A stretch of DNA of 64,000 bases from Cunninghamia lanceolata (taxonomy: Eukaryota; Streptophyta; Pinopsida; Cupressales; Cupressaceae): NCBI GenBank assembly GCA_027924645.1, contig BSBN01000809.1:47150001-47214000 (forward strand), given 5' to 3'. Under the pieces are notes generated by a model, which made no database searches, was not told the origin of the DNA, and worked only from the letters and a program-made list of their open reading frames with translations. Both the position numbers and the translations under genes were made by a program. This document shows, one piece after another, positions 1 through 10,178 of the stretch. Position 1 is the stretch's first letter. Every line of letters starts with the position of its first letter.

Positions 1-326
1 TTTGTAGGTAGTGAGCCTCTTTTGAGTAGTGAGCTCTAGGCAGTGAGCCTGAAGGCATGTGCCTTTCCATTTGTAATACTTTTAACAGATTATAATCTTT
101 GTGGGTTAACCCCCATCGTGGTTTTTCCCTTAATCGGGTTTCCACTTTAAAATTCTCGGTGTCAAGTGTATTATTGTGCTTTTGCTCATGTGTTATTGAT
201 TCTTACTTTTCATGGTTAAATCATTAATCTTTTATTAAGTGGTAAAGAAGAATTAACTGTAGAAAATATTAAAGTTTTGAGACAACTAATTCACCCCCCC
301 TCTCAGTTGTTTGCCTAATTCCAACA
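1..326 (+). repeat. 5' LTR, 3' part only
   Basis: This stretch aligns almost base for base with 6744-7069. It ends in CCAACA, the expected CA terminus, and a primer-binding site follows at once. Divergence from the other LTR looks like several percent by eye, so the insertion is not recent. The upstream 0.8 kb of this LTR lies outside the window. Confidence 0.93.
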
Positions 327-328
327 AT

Positions 329-340
329 TGGTATTAGAGC
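329..340 (+). other. Primer-binding site, tRNA-iMet type
   Basis: TGGTATTAGAGC lies 2 bases after the LTR end. It differs by one C-to-T change from TGGTATCAGAGC, the common plant initiator-Met primer site. Confidence 0.88.
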
Positions 341-394
341 AAGGTTCCTTTGAAAAGGTTTAATCACTTGAGGAAGATCTGGGAAGGCAATAAA

Positions 395-1591
395 ATGGGT
401 TCATACAACCTCTAGGAACAACTTAAACTTGCTTTAGAAGATCTTGATTAGTTGAGAGCAGATGTCAGAGAATTGTAAGAGAACATTAAAGATGTTGATG
501 ACATCATTGAGACTTTAAAAGAAAAATTGAGCAAATCCAATGAAAAGAGGAAGGAGCTGCTTCTTCAACTAGGAAATCTTAATGAAGACAATGACAAGGA
601 TAAGGCCCTGAAAGAGAAGATAAAGGAATGTGAGAAGTTAGCTAAAGAACCTATTGTCCTAAAACATGAGATGGAATTTGGGGCGATGAGGCTAACCAAG
701 GAAATTAAAGATAGGAAGAAAACTAAAGAAGACCTGAATCAAACTCTAAAAGAAAGAACTGAAGAATGCTGAAGAATGGATAGAATAGATGGTCATCTAG
801 TGTCTGATCTACAAGAAAGCAGAGAAATGAACTTGAAAGGAAAATTGTCATTCTCAGACGTGACCTAGAAGTTGCAAATGAATACAAGGAGAAGTTCAAG
901 ATAACCTCAGCTAAACTTGAAGCACTACTTGAAAGTCAGAAGAAGGTTGATGACAAGCATGGTCTTGGATATGAGAAAGGTGAAAGCTCTAGATCTAGAC
1001 AAATAAATTTTCAATGAAGGAATGAGAGAAATAGACCTAGAAGACCTTTATTAAGACAACCTAATACTCAAAGGTATCCATCTTTCAATGGAAATTTTTT
1101 CAAGTGCAATAAATTTGGTCATAGAGCTACTCAATGTAGAAGTATAGTGAATCAAAGTATCCATCCTTCTCTGGTCAATGCTTCAATTGTAAGGGGTATG
1201 GTCATAGATCCAATGAATGCATAAGTATGATAATGAATAACCCTAACAATAAAGGAAATAGAAATTCTTTTATGGCTACTACTTTGCATGCAATGGATTT
1301 GGACACATGGCTAATCAGTGCAGATCAAGAGTGAATCAAGTAAATAAGCAAAGTAATGTTGTATGCTTTAATTGTAATAGATTTGGTCATATTGCAAGAT
1401 TCTATAGAAGCAGGAACAATGATGGAAAAGGTTTGATAAACAGAGATCAGAAACAAGACAAAGGAAAGGGCAAAGTGGATACAGATGAAATTCAGAGTGA
1501 AATGAACAAAATTTGGGTGAAGAAAGGTGTAATGAATAGTGATGATGGGTCTGCACTAGAATCAGGTGCTAATAATCCTTTTGGTAATTAA
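395..1591 (+). pseudogene. gag: Gag-like protein remnant with coiled coil and CCHC zinc knuckles
   Basis: An ATG at 395 opens a frame rich in Glu, Lys and Leu with heptad-like spacing, so a coiled coil is likely (to about 960). Four zinc-knuckle-like segments follow at about 1110-1410. The one at 1179-1220 is a full C-x2-C-x4-H-x4-C knuckle (CFNCKGYGHRSNEC). The others have lost a cysteine, for example the last, which reads CFNCNRFGHIARFY. Such knuckles bind RNA in Gag. The usual copia Gag N-terminal domain (UBN2 type) is not visible, so this looks like only the distal half of a copia Gag. The frame is broken by TAG or TAA stops near the start, where Gln codons are expected, and by frameshifts near 770 and 1150-1290. 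It is not functional as it stands. Confidence 0.75.
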
Positions 1592-3460
1592 ACTAGGAGC
1601 TCTAGCTTAGGGGGAGCTGAAATAAAAATCTAATTCCCCTAGCCAATAAGTGGGTGCCTGAATTTGGCACGATGAGTGAAGGTAAAATTGGCTATTACAG
1701 ATCTTTTGAAAGAATTTTTGGAAGAAAAGAAGTGGATATGGTGATTTATGGAGCAATTCATGAGAAACTGCATCAACAAATAGAGTAACTGGATGAATTA
1801 GGGCAAAGAGCATTTATTGCAATAAAAAGATAGAATGTGGAGCATAAAAAGTAACCCAAGTAATTTCAAAATCACTTTGCATCCAAGGAGAAAAGAGGTG
1901 AACGAATTCTAAGATAAGAACTTTCAAGAGTTGAAGCACGAAGAGGATTTCCAAGCAAAACCCTAATTTGTGGAACAAGGTATTTTTGTTTCCTGTGAAA
2001 TCTCTTTGAAATTTCAATCTCTGCAAATGGCTACACCTTTAGTTGTTGACATTACTAAGTGCCCAAGACCTAAATTTAAGAAACATCCTTACAAATCTAT
2101 GGATGTGGATCCAATGGGTACATTCTTTGAGGTTCTGAATGAGATTTTACATGTGGAGAATATTAGGGCGAATATACACTACAATTTAGATGAATGTGGA
2201 AACTCTAAACTAATAGATGTTTATGACAACTACCTAAAAGATGATAATTACAATCTCAAACCAGAGTACACAGTGCTAGAGGATAAACATTTCACTTAGC
2301 TTATTCAGTTTCTACCTTTTGATGAGGATGAGTGGGTCTGATATGTGTTGAGCCGAATGTATGGAAATTTTATGTGGTTAAGGAAGCCATTCAAAATAAT
2401 TAAAAATGCAATCAGAATTGTAACATGGTTGAACTCAACCAGAGGATTGCCCATGCTGAAGTCCATAAGGAATCAGACAGTTACAAAGGTCATTAGATCA
2501 AAATATGACAAAAGGGCCATGACCATCAATGATATAACTAATCTGGTAGTAAAATTTGCATCCATGGTATTAGGCTACAAGATCTACCACTCCAGTAGAG
2601 AGAACTCAGTCTTTGAGACTGTAATTTATGCAGCCTATCAAATGGTGAAGGAAAATATAGATTATGACCTATGTGAACTCCTGTTGAATCAACTAATGGA
2701 GAATCTAGGTAAGATAAAGAAAGATAGAAAGAATATCTTCAAATATGGTACCCTTGTTATGTGCCTATTTTTCTACTTCATGAATGAAATGCCTGGGATA
2801 CCTAGTCTTTACTGGTCAAATAATGAACTAGTGGCCCTGTAGATCAGGAAATACTTGTATAGTATTGGAGATGCTAATGCCCAAAAGACCACACTTTGGG
2901 GCTATTTCAAAAACTTCCAGAGCACTATGCATGCTAGGGAGAGAATCCCAAAATTAGTTGTAGAAAAGTACAAAGACACCATATGTTTTATGATAGATAC
3001 TGATGAATGCCTGATGGAGGTAGTAGAGCCCAGGATAGTATGGATCACACCTATGGACTATGAGGTAGATGAACAAGTTCTTGAACTATATGCCCAACAC
3101 TTGTTAAGCAAACCAAGAGATCCTGAAGTAGAAAGGTTTGGAAGTTATGATGAGTTACATGTGAAAATACATGTAGAACTCTGGAAGGATTGAACCAAGA
3201 GACAAGTCCAGAAGCAAGTTAAGGCATATGCAGAAAGTATTGGCTCGACTAAAGAGGTTGTTGAAAAGATGAAGGGAATAATTGAGCAATCTTCAAAAGA
3301 GAGGGAAGAAAGTGAACCAGTAGCTACTCCAGAAGTCACACCTAGCTCATCAAGAAAAACAAGAAGTTCTACAACTGTCTTTGAGCAATCCAAGTCCATT
3401 CCCACTGAGACACCGGAAGCTAGACCATCTGGTGAAGGAAGAAAGAGAAAGAAAACAAAG

Positions 3461-3607
3461 TGTTAGCTACCGTTGCACCAAAATATTGACCTGTTAATGC
3501 CTGATACAACCACTTGACTTAACAAGCATGGGAGGCGGTTAAGCCCTTGTTGCAAATCACCGCAACATAGTGCTGAACAAGGAGACCAAGGGCCACACCT
3601 TGCAACA
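3461..3607 (-). repeat. TRIM terminal repeat (3' copy on the - strand)
   Basis: This 147-bp repeat has TG...CA ends and pairs with 3663-3809. Confidence 0.92.
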
Positions 3608-3662
3608 ATCCCCCCAGCGCAAGCGCGGGGTTTGAACCCATGACCTCAGCTCTATTACCAAT

Positions 3663-3809
3663 TGTTAGCTACCGTTGCACTAAAAGATCAACCTATTAAT
3701 GCTCGATACAACCACTTGACTTAACAAGCATAGGAGGTGGTTAAGCCCTTGTCGCAAACCATCACAGCGTAGCGCTAAACAAGGAGACCAAGGGCCACAC
3801 CTTGCAACA
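3663..3809 (-). repeat. TRIM terminal repeat (5' copy on the - strand)
   Basis: This 147-bp repeat has TG...CA ends. On the - strand it is followed, after 2 bases, by the primer-binding site. Confidence 0.92.
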
Positions 3810-5787
3810 CAAAGGCCACAAGAATGTATATGAGCACAAAAGATGATGATGAGACAGAGATAGATGAAGGAGTTAAAGAAATAAGATCTAAGAGAGCCAA
3901 GACTTCAAAGGCTTTTGAGGACTAGCATTCCAGAAGAAAAAAGCAAAGTAAAAAGAAAGAGACTGGTAAGGTTGCTATGACAGTTGATGAAATTGTAAAA
4001 ATAATTACTGTTCATGGAAATATAAGGCCTGTTAGATAATATTATGATAGTTTTGATAAAGCAAATAAGAAAATCTTAGAGGATGCCACCATCCTATACT
4101 TGAATAAATTCAATAGAGCTCTACTAGAAATTTTGCAAGAAATTCCTAAAAGTTTAAGGAATATACTAGAGATGAGGAAGGAAGCTACCAAGGCTAAAGA
4201 CCTAGAACTTAGAGAACATGTCCTCTCCACCTTGTGTCCAGTAATGAATAGAAGGGAAGCAAATAAAATCCTCAAGGAAGTAAAGGAGGAATTCGGAAGC
4301 AAGATCTAGATGAACAAGCTAATGCTTGGTAAAACTGGGGAAGTTGTAAAGGAAACAAAGGAAATTTTGAAGAAGGCCCTAGATAAAGATAAATATTATG
4401 TTGTTTCAGAGGAACAAGTTGAGGAAGGCAATCCTTCAGTTCCAGAACAAGAAACTTCAGAAGAAGAGACTAGAAAGGGAAATGATACTAAAATGATACT
4501 CTAGATCCTCTGGAGCAAACCTATGTGGAGATACTAAGTCCTACTCAAGATGAATCTGAGAAGAACGAGGATCAGAAATTAGAAGAGGTTGAAGACAAAA
4601 AGGATACTCAGGATCAAACAGATGGAGTTAACACACAAGTAAACATGGAAATAGAAATTCCCACTAAAGTTGACTCATAGCAAAAGGAAGAAGAAGAAGT
4701 CAAGGGTAAGGAAGATAAACCAGAAGAAGATGGTGCAAATGTTGATGCACCCAAACAAAATAGTCCTAATATTGACATTGAGAAAACTCAAGGAAAGGAA
4801 GGTGGTCCAGAAATTGTGGCAAGAGATACTACATATGCAGTAAAGAGTTTCCTGAGTAAAGAGATGCTAGAGTTTGATGAACTAGAACTAATTCAAGGAC
4901 CAATCAACCTGGATACTCTCTCTAGTCCAAATGATGAAGATAGCATCTTTCACAAAAGCCAAGGCAAGAGAAAAGATATTGAAATCTCACATAGAGGACA
5001 ATGAGCTGTTAGGCCTTGCATCCGGTATATTGGAGAAGATAATGCCAACTTTCCAAAAGAATCCATCTAATTCTCCCTCTAGAAATCTAAAGAGCCTTGT
5101 AAATTCTGTAAGTACACACTTTGAGTCCTTTGAGAAGTCTGCAGAGATTAAAGTCTGGAATGAATTTTTGGATAAGATATTTAGTGAGCTAAATGGCCCA
5201 ATAGGGAATGATAGAAATGTACTTGATATTAGTATAAAGAGTATTCAAAATTCTCTTAATGATGGAGGTGGTATATACAATTTCTTTCTATCTTGGCCCA
5301 AAGTTATTGAGGATATTGAGAAGAAGATAAAGGAGCGAGAACAAAAATTGTTGAATCTATCTCAAAATTTTGATCCTCTAATAGTTTCTCTGATAAGTCA
5401 GGAATGTCAAGCAATCAGCTTAATTGATGAAATAAAGAAACTTGTTAAAGAAAAGAGCAATATTGTGGAAAGAATGTGTGAGCTCCGAGGCCCAAGTTAG
5501 AAATAATGTTTACTGCTTTATCAGAAGCTCAAGTTGTAGTCCGGACAGGTGATCCTTTAGATATGAAGAAAGAAGAAACACATGCATTCCTACTAAGTGG
5601 ACACATCTCAATTTTGGATGGCATGAAAAGAAGTTGGGCCTCTGAACTTGTGTAGTTGAAAATTAGTTTTGCAAATATTCTCAAGTTCATGTAAATATAA
5701 TACATGGATTATTTGTACATATGCGGCCTTGTATACAAATTTCTTGTGTAAATTTTGGTTTGTGGATCCCACCCATTGCCATTGATG

Positions 5788-5940
5788 TTAAAGGGGGAGT
5801 AAGAGATAGTGAAAAATGAAACAAAATTAAGAATCCATTAAAGGGGGAGCAGTGGAAGAATATATAAGTGTAGACAGTATGGGTAGTCAGTCATGACAGT
5901 CATTTTTCACTAAGTGTTGCCATCAATGCCAAAGGGGGAG
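5788..5940 (+). other. Three copies of the polypurine motif AAAGGGGGAG before the 3' LTR
   Basis: AAAGGGGGAG occurs at about 5790, at about 5840 and at 5931-5940. Only the last abuts the LTR, giving the usual copia junction GGGGGAG-AT-TGTTGG. The upstream copies may be accessory polypurine tracts or relics of a local duplication. Confidence 0.75.
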
Positions 5941-5942
5941 AT

Positions 5943-7069
5943 TGTTGGCAAGAGACACTGCAAGGCATGTCATGTGTTGTCATTGATGGCAACTAAGTCC
6001 ATTCCACATATCCATAATGTAGTATCAGATCATACCGAAAGTCAGTTCCAAGATTTGTCTAGTCTAGATAGACAAGAACAGGGTATATGGCAGAGTTCAA
6101 TATTTTGGTCAGCAGATCTCTCTAGTTAATCATCATGTGTTGTGAATTTGAGGGAGTATAGAGGAATGTCAGGACAATATGAATCCAATATTTTATCCTC
6201 TGGTGACAAATGGGTTAAAATTTATGAGCATCTAAGTATCGACTCCTAATATGACAGAACAGTTCAGTGAAGAACAGGCTAACTTGTGTTAGATCCTTGC
6301 ACGGATCTAGTAGAAGTATTTTGGTGAGTTATGTATGGGATATAATTTTAGTGGCCAACATATATGGTGACCTGCAAGTGTTATTTCTAGTACGCATCAA
6401 TATTGGTGTATGGATTCAGCCAACAGAACATAGTACTTATATTGTTTGTTAAGTTCTTCATAAGGCCGACAGAAAGGTGATTGAATTTCTTGAGGCAGAT
6501 ATATATAGCTGATGGATTTGAGTGTATTGATGAGTAATTGTATGTGAATATGGAGTAAGTGCAAAAAGGGTAGATAAAAGTGTGAAAGAGAATAAATCTA
6601 AGGTCTGGATCATGCTAGAGCAGTAAATAGGGTAGAGTGAAGAAGTGTGTAAGATCAGTATTCTGTGCCTAATCAGAACTGAATTCTTGCATTGGCAGAT
6701 GCTATTCATCAGTTCAAATAATCTGTAATCTTCTTGAAATCATTTTGTAGGCAATGAGCCTCTTTTGAGTAGTGAGCTCTGGGCAGTGAGCCCAAAGGTA
6801 TGTTCCTTCCCATTTGTAATACTTTTAATAGAGTATAATCTTTGTGGGTTAACCCCCACCGTGGTTTTTCCCTTAACCGAGTTTCCATGTTAAAAATCTT
6901 GGTGTCAATTGTGTTATTGTGCTTCTGCTCATGTGTTATTGATTCTTACTTTTCATGGTTAAATTATTAATCTATTATTAAGTGGTAAAGAAGAATTAAT
7001 TGTAGAAAGTATTAAAGTTTTGAGACAACTGATTCACCCCCCTCTCAGTTGTTTGCCCTAATTCCAACA
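5943..7069 (+). repeat. 3' LTR of the pol-less element (1,127 bp)
   Basis: It starts TGTTGG two bases after a polypurine tract and ends CCAACA. The last 326 bp match 1-326. Short open frames inside it (for example 5914-6129 and 6267-6452) do not look like genes. Confidence 0.92.
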
Positions 7070-8150
7070 AAAATTAGTAGAAGATCATCAACATTAGATA
7101 AGATGGTCAACACGTTTTCAACATGCTCATTAACACTAAATTTATATAAAAGCATCAACATAAAATTGCAAGAAGATCTTCCACTATAAACTACATAAGG
7201 TAAGCTCAAGTTGGATGCAAAAGCATTCTATCTCAAAAATGCTCAACTTGTTCAAACAAGATCTAACACAATCTTAACAATTATTACTCATATCAAACAC
7301 ATGAGTCAATCATTACTCAAAGATGCATCACTCGCAAAAATACACAAGGTACACGAACTATTCAAGAACATGAACATTCAAATATAAAGAACTTCATGAT
7401 ATTCAATCCCCTTTCAAACATCAAGAATTATTTCCTTTCCTACAAGATAAGAGAAGATGATTCAAACCCAACAACTCCTTAGTCCATGTCGACATAGACC
7501 AATTTTTCCACTTGGTTCCCATACTAAACCATCCAGGAAATAACAAGGAACCAACTCATTCAAAGAGTCCTTGACCCAATTCTAGGGTCTTAAAACACTT
7601 AATGCACCTAAAAGTTTACTCTCAAAGGTTTGTAACTTGCTAGGTGAGGGTCATGTTCTCCATGGCTAAGCTACTAGGTGGACTAACTAAATGATGATGA
7701 ACCAAGATTAATGACATTATGAAACCATATAGTATACCTAAAATGATGATGCAAACTAATGACTAGCTTGCTAGGATGCTCTATGTTGCTATTATGCTCT
7801 CATGTGAATATTCTTTTGATTATTCCTTAACAATCTAAATTAATTAAGGAAATTTCTTAAAGACACTAACCTAGCATGTATTTTGAAATAAGTTGCACTG
7901 TAATCAACTGATATGATGGCTAATAAGGGAGTAAAATATTGATCCAATTTTAAATTTTAAATTTAATAGTGCAAGGTTCAAATATACATGCATGTAATTG
8001 ACCTAGGTCAATTTTGCGATTGTGAATTGTGACTAGGATGATGAATGGTGGAGATGGTTGAATAAGTTCAAACCCTTGATATGTGTGGAGATGGAATGAA
8101 ATTAGGATCTAAAATTATTGGCCAAATTCCATGTAAAAATATGCCAACTT
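7070..8150. other. No gene recognised
   Basis: This is AT-rich sequence between two LTR elements. I see no long frame, no terminal repeat pair and no RNA gene. It may be an older repeat decayed beyond recognition. Confidence 0.5.
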
Positions 8151-8539
8151 TGTTAGTGTGAAAAATGACATTATCTATCGAGTTAGCTTTTAGCATGTCC
8201 AAGAGATTTATATTCACACTAGCTTAAGTCCAACTTTGGGCTTCTTACCTTTTTGTCTCACTTCATGTGGTGAAGACATGTGTACTCACTTTTGTGAGAC
8301 ACCTACTTAATGCAAACTTGCCACTTGCTAAAACATGTCTCACTTGAGCAAGACAAGTGTTGCATCTATGGAGGGTTGCTCAGTTGTTATGTATGACCTT
8401 CTCACCTCCTCTACCTTTCCTATTTAAGCAAGGCTCTTATGTACATTTAATTTATCATTTGGCAATTTAATTTGGTGTATTGTGTGCAAAATAGCTTTGT
8501 GGTTGTATTGTTGCTTGTTGATCCTTGCTTTTCCTAACA
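8151..8539 (+). repeat. 389-bp LTR of a truncated or decayed LTR retrotransposon
   Basis: The ends form a short inverted repeat, TGTTAG...CTAACA. A TATA-like TATTTAAG lies at 8421-8428 and fits a promoter. The sequence TGGTATCAGAGC (8540-8551), an exact iMet-type primer-binding site, follows immediately, which fixes this as a 5' LTR on the + strand. I did not find its 3' partner in the window. Confidence 0.75.
8421..8428 (+). promoter_or_regulatory. TATA-like box in the 389-bp LTR
   Basis: TATTTAAG lies 111 bases before the LTR end, in the position usual for a short plant LTR promoter. Confidence 0.5.
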
Positions 8540-8551
8540 TGGTATCAGAGC
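8540..8551 (+). other. Primer-binding site, tRNA-iMet
   Basis: TGGTATCAGAGC directly abuts the CTAACA end of the LTR. Confidence 0.85.
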
Positions 8552-9210
8552 TTTACATGCAAAATTCTGCCCATTATAGTAAATCACACACATAGCCAAG
8601 TCTAAAGATCCTTGTATAGCTAGGAATTTTTTTTGAAAGAGAAATTTTTTTTGAAAAGTTTGACTTTGGGAAAGATTTCTTGGCAAAATTTTTAGTTTTT
8701 GACCTGAATTTGGTCATTTTGTTGGAAACATTTTAAGGGTTTTGTCAAAAATTTTGGCCTATCAGCCTTTGTTTTCCTCTCTATAAAAGTTTTTCTAGAT
8801 GCTGGTTCATTTTTTCTTTAGGAACCATTTTTTGGCCTCACGACCTTTTTCTAGTTCGAGGGTTTGAAGACAAATTTGGACATTTTTTGCTTGATACATC
8901 TGGTTTTTAATTGCAATTGAATAGATGGAGATTTGACGCTCTTTACAAATCATGATCTCCATTTGTAAGGTCAAAGTCATCTCTAGTTGGCCATGTTTGT
9001 TGTTGCGTCTATTAAGAGAATCCACCATTATTCTCCAGGTCATGGGTTCCAAATTGTTGACTGGTTCATTTTGGGATTTTTTTTCGTGTTTGACCATTTT
9101 TTGGCATTTGTAAGATTTTTTGGTTATGGTATTTGTAGCCACCTAAAATTGACCACTTTATCCTTGTTACCAATTTTTACTTGCAGCTCAAATTGGTAGA
9201 GATGAAACAT
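8552..9210. other. Leader or remnant after the 8151-8539 LTR; no gene recognised
   Basis: This T-rich sequence with long T runs follows the primer-binding site. No Gag motif or zinc knuckle is visible. Frames of 70-111 codons on both strands are low-complexity and lack recognisable domains. Confidence 0.45.
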
Positions 9211-9330
9211 TTGTTCATTTTAAGTTATAGAAGAAATTATGTTGTTGTTTTGAAGACAATTTCAGCATGTGGTGTAAAGTGGGCTCCCACAAGGGTTAAG
9301 CCCAACATGCTGCCCCTGAATCTTAAGAGG
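9211..9330 (+). repeat. Diverged fragment related to the giant LTR
   Basis: Read on the + strand, this stretch resembles the reverse complement of about 33650-33760 in the giant LTR. Shared blocks include AGTGGGCTCCCACAA and CAACATGCT, then an A/G-rich run after CTTAAGAGGG. The match fades quickly outside this block. Confidence 0.55.
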
Positions 9331-10178
9331 GGGTAAAAAAGGAGTACATATTCTCGTTGCTTGAATTAAGACATATTCAGCTAAGGAGTATTACATTCAT
9401 TGAGTGCATAAGCTATAAGCTCATTGCCCATCCATGACTGCCATTTCAAGTAGGATGGAATGAAAGCCATAAAAGAGTAGTGAACTAGTTCAAGACGGCT
9501 CAGTAATGTGTGTGACTAAGTAGAGGCATTGTTAATATTATAATGTTATATCTGTTTACTGTCACATCATCATTTGTTTGTATTCAAGGTATGGAGAGCA
9601 GTCCATGAGATATGTAGGACAATCAAACATCATTTCAATATCAACTGAAAGACACTCTCATCAAGAGCTTACAACCACAAAGGATCAAAATCAGCCATCA
9701 TCATATCAATCATGCAGTGAAATGGAGCCAATGACAGAGTGTAGCCTGAAGGTGCTCACATGAAAAGGACATCAATCTTCTATTGAGAAAAGAGTATTCA
9801 ATGCTAACATGAAAAGTGCCTTTTCAATGCCATTTGTACATAAGGAATATGTATCTATCATTTTTTTGTTGATAAAGTATGAAGTTATTGATCAAAGCAT
9901 GGACTAGTCATAAAAGACCAAAAGTGCAGTCAACTATCTAGAATTGTCTACTGTGTTTGAGGCAGCATGTCATCTATGATAGAACACTCAACAATAGTGA
10001 AGATGCATGATAAAAATTGCCATGCTTTTAAAGAGAAAATATGTGTTACATAGTAATGAAGACAAAGGTATCCTTCATAAACTACAAATATTGTTACAGG
10101 AGCTTTGAAAACAAAAGATACAACATTTGAGAGATATAGTGAGTATGAAAGCATAAAAAATAAGCCACATACCACATG
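9331..10178. other. No gene recognised; left flank of the chromovirus
   Basis: This AT-rich stretch would continue at 16514 if the chromovirus insertion and one target duplication were ignored. I see no coding or terminal-repeat signal. Confidence 0.5.

Larger units (their letters stand above)
3461..3809 (-). mobile_element. TRIM (terminal-repeat retrotransposon in miniature)
   Basis: Two 147-bp direct repeats (3461-3607 and 3663-3809) start TGTTAG and end GCAACA. They flank only 55 bp. Read on the - strand, the interior starts with TGGTAATAGAGC (3649-3660), a primer-binding site close to the iMet type, and ends in GCGCTGGGGGGAT (3608-3620), a polypurine tract. The 5-bp target duplication CAAAG is perfect (3456-3460 and 3810-3814). 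The repeats differ at about 17 of 147 positions by hand count, mostly transitions, so the insertion is old. It has no coding capacity and would depend on other elements for mobility. Confidence 0.93.
2027..5694 (+). pseudogene. Unrecognised long ORF2 of the pol-less element (about 1,100 codons, broken)
   Basis: I do not recognise this protein. One frame runs from the ATG at 2027 to 4504 once the TRIM (3461-3809) and one target-duplication copy are ignored. The frame then shifts near 4500, near 4940 and near 5490, and reaches a terminal TAA at 5692-5694. In-frame stops at 2297, 2339, 2840, 3191, 3923, 4036, 4307 and 4678 each lie one C-to-T change from Gln or Arg. The N-terminal 390 residues look globular. 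A Ser/Thr- and Lys-rich stretch follows, with a basic cluster (GRKRKKTK) near 3440 that resembles a nuclear localisation signal. Next come a Glu/Lys-rich acidic region (about 4400-4800) and a C-terminal helical, probably coiled-coil region (about 5290-5500). It has no RT, integrase, protease or RNase H motifs. It could be an env-position accessory protein or a captured host gene. Confidence 0.6.
1..7069 (+). mobile_element. Pol-less copia-like LTR retrotransposon with an extra ORF
   Basis: The end of a 5' LTR (1-326) matches 6744-7069, the end of a 3' LTR. A tRNA-iMet-type primer-binding site follows the first, and a copia-type polypurine tract precedes the second. The 5.6-kb interior holds a gag-like remnant and a long unrecognised ORF. 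I found no protease, integrase, reverse transcriptase or RNase H motif in any frame, so the element is non-autonomous, like a LARD or TR-GAG element but coding for a second protein. A TRIM sits inside it at 3461-3809. The left end lies outside the window, so the target duplication cannot be tested. Confidence 0.88.

Noticed and set aside
3628..3660. Possible tRNA gene in the TRIM interior
   Set aside because: Only a B-box-like palindrome and a primer-binding site are present; no cloverleaf or A box can be drawn in 55 bp.
5914..6452. Short open frames in the 3' LTR of the first element
   Set aside because: They lie in LTR sequence and cross its boundary; no domain and no sign of selection.
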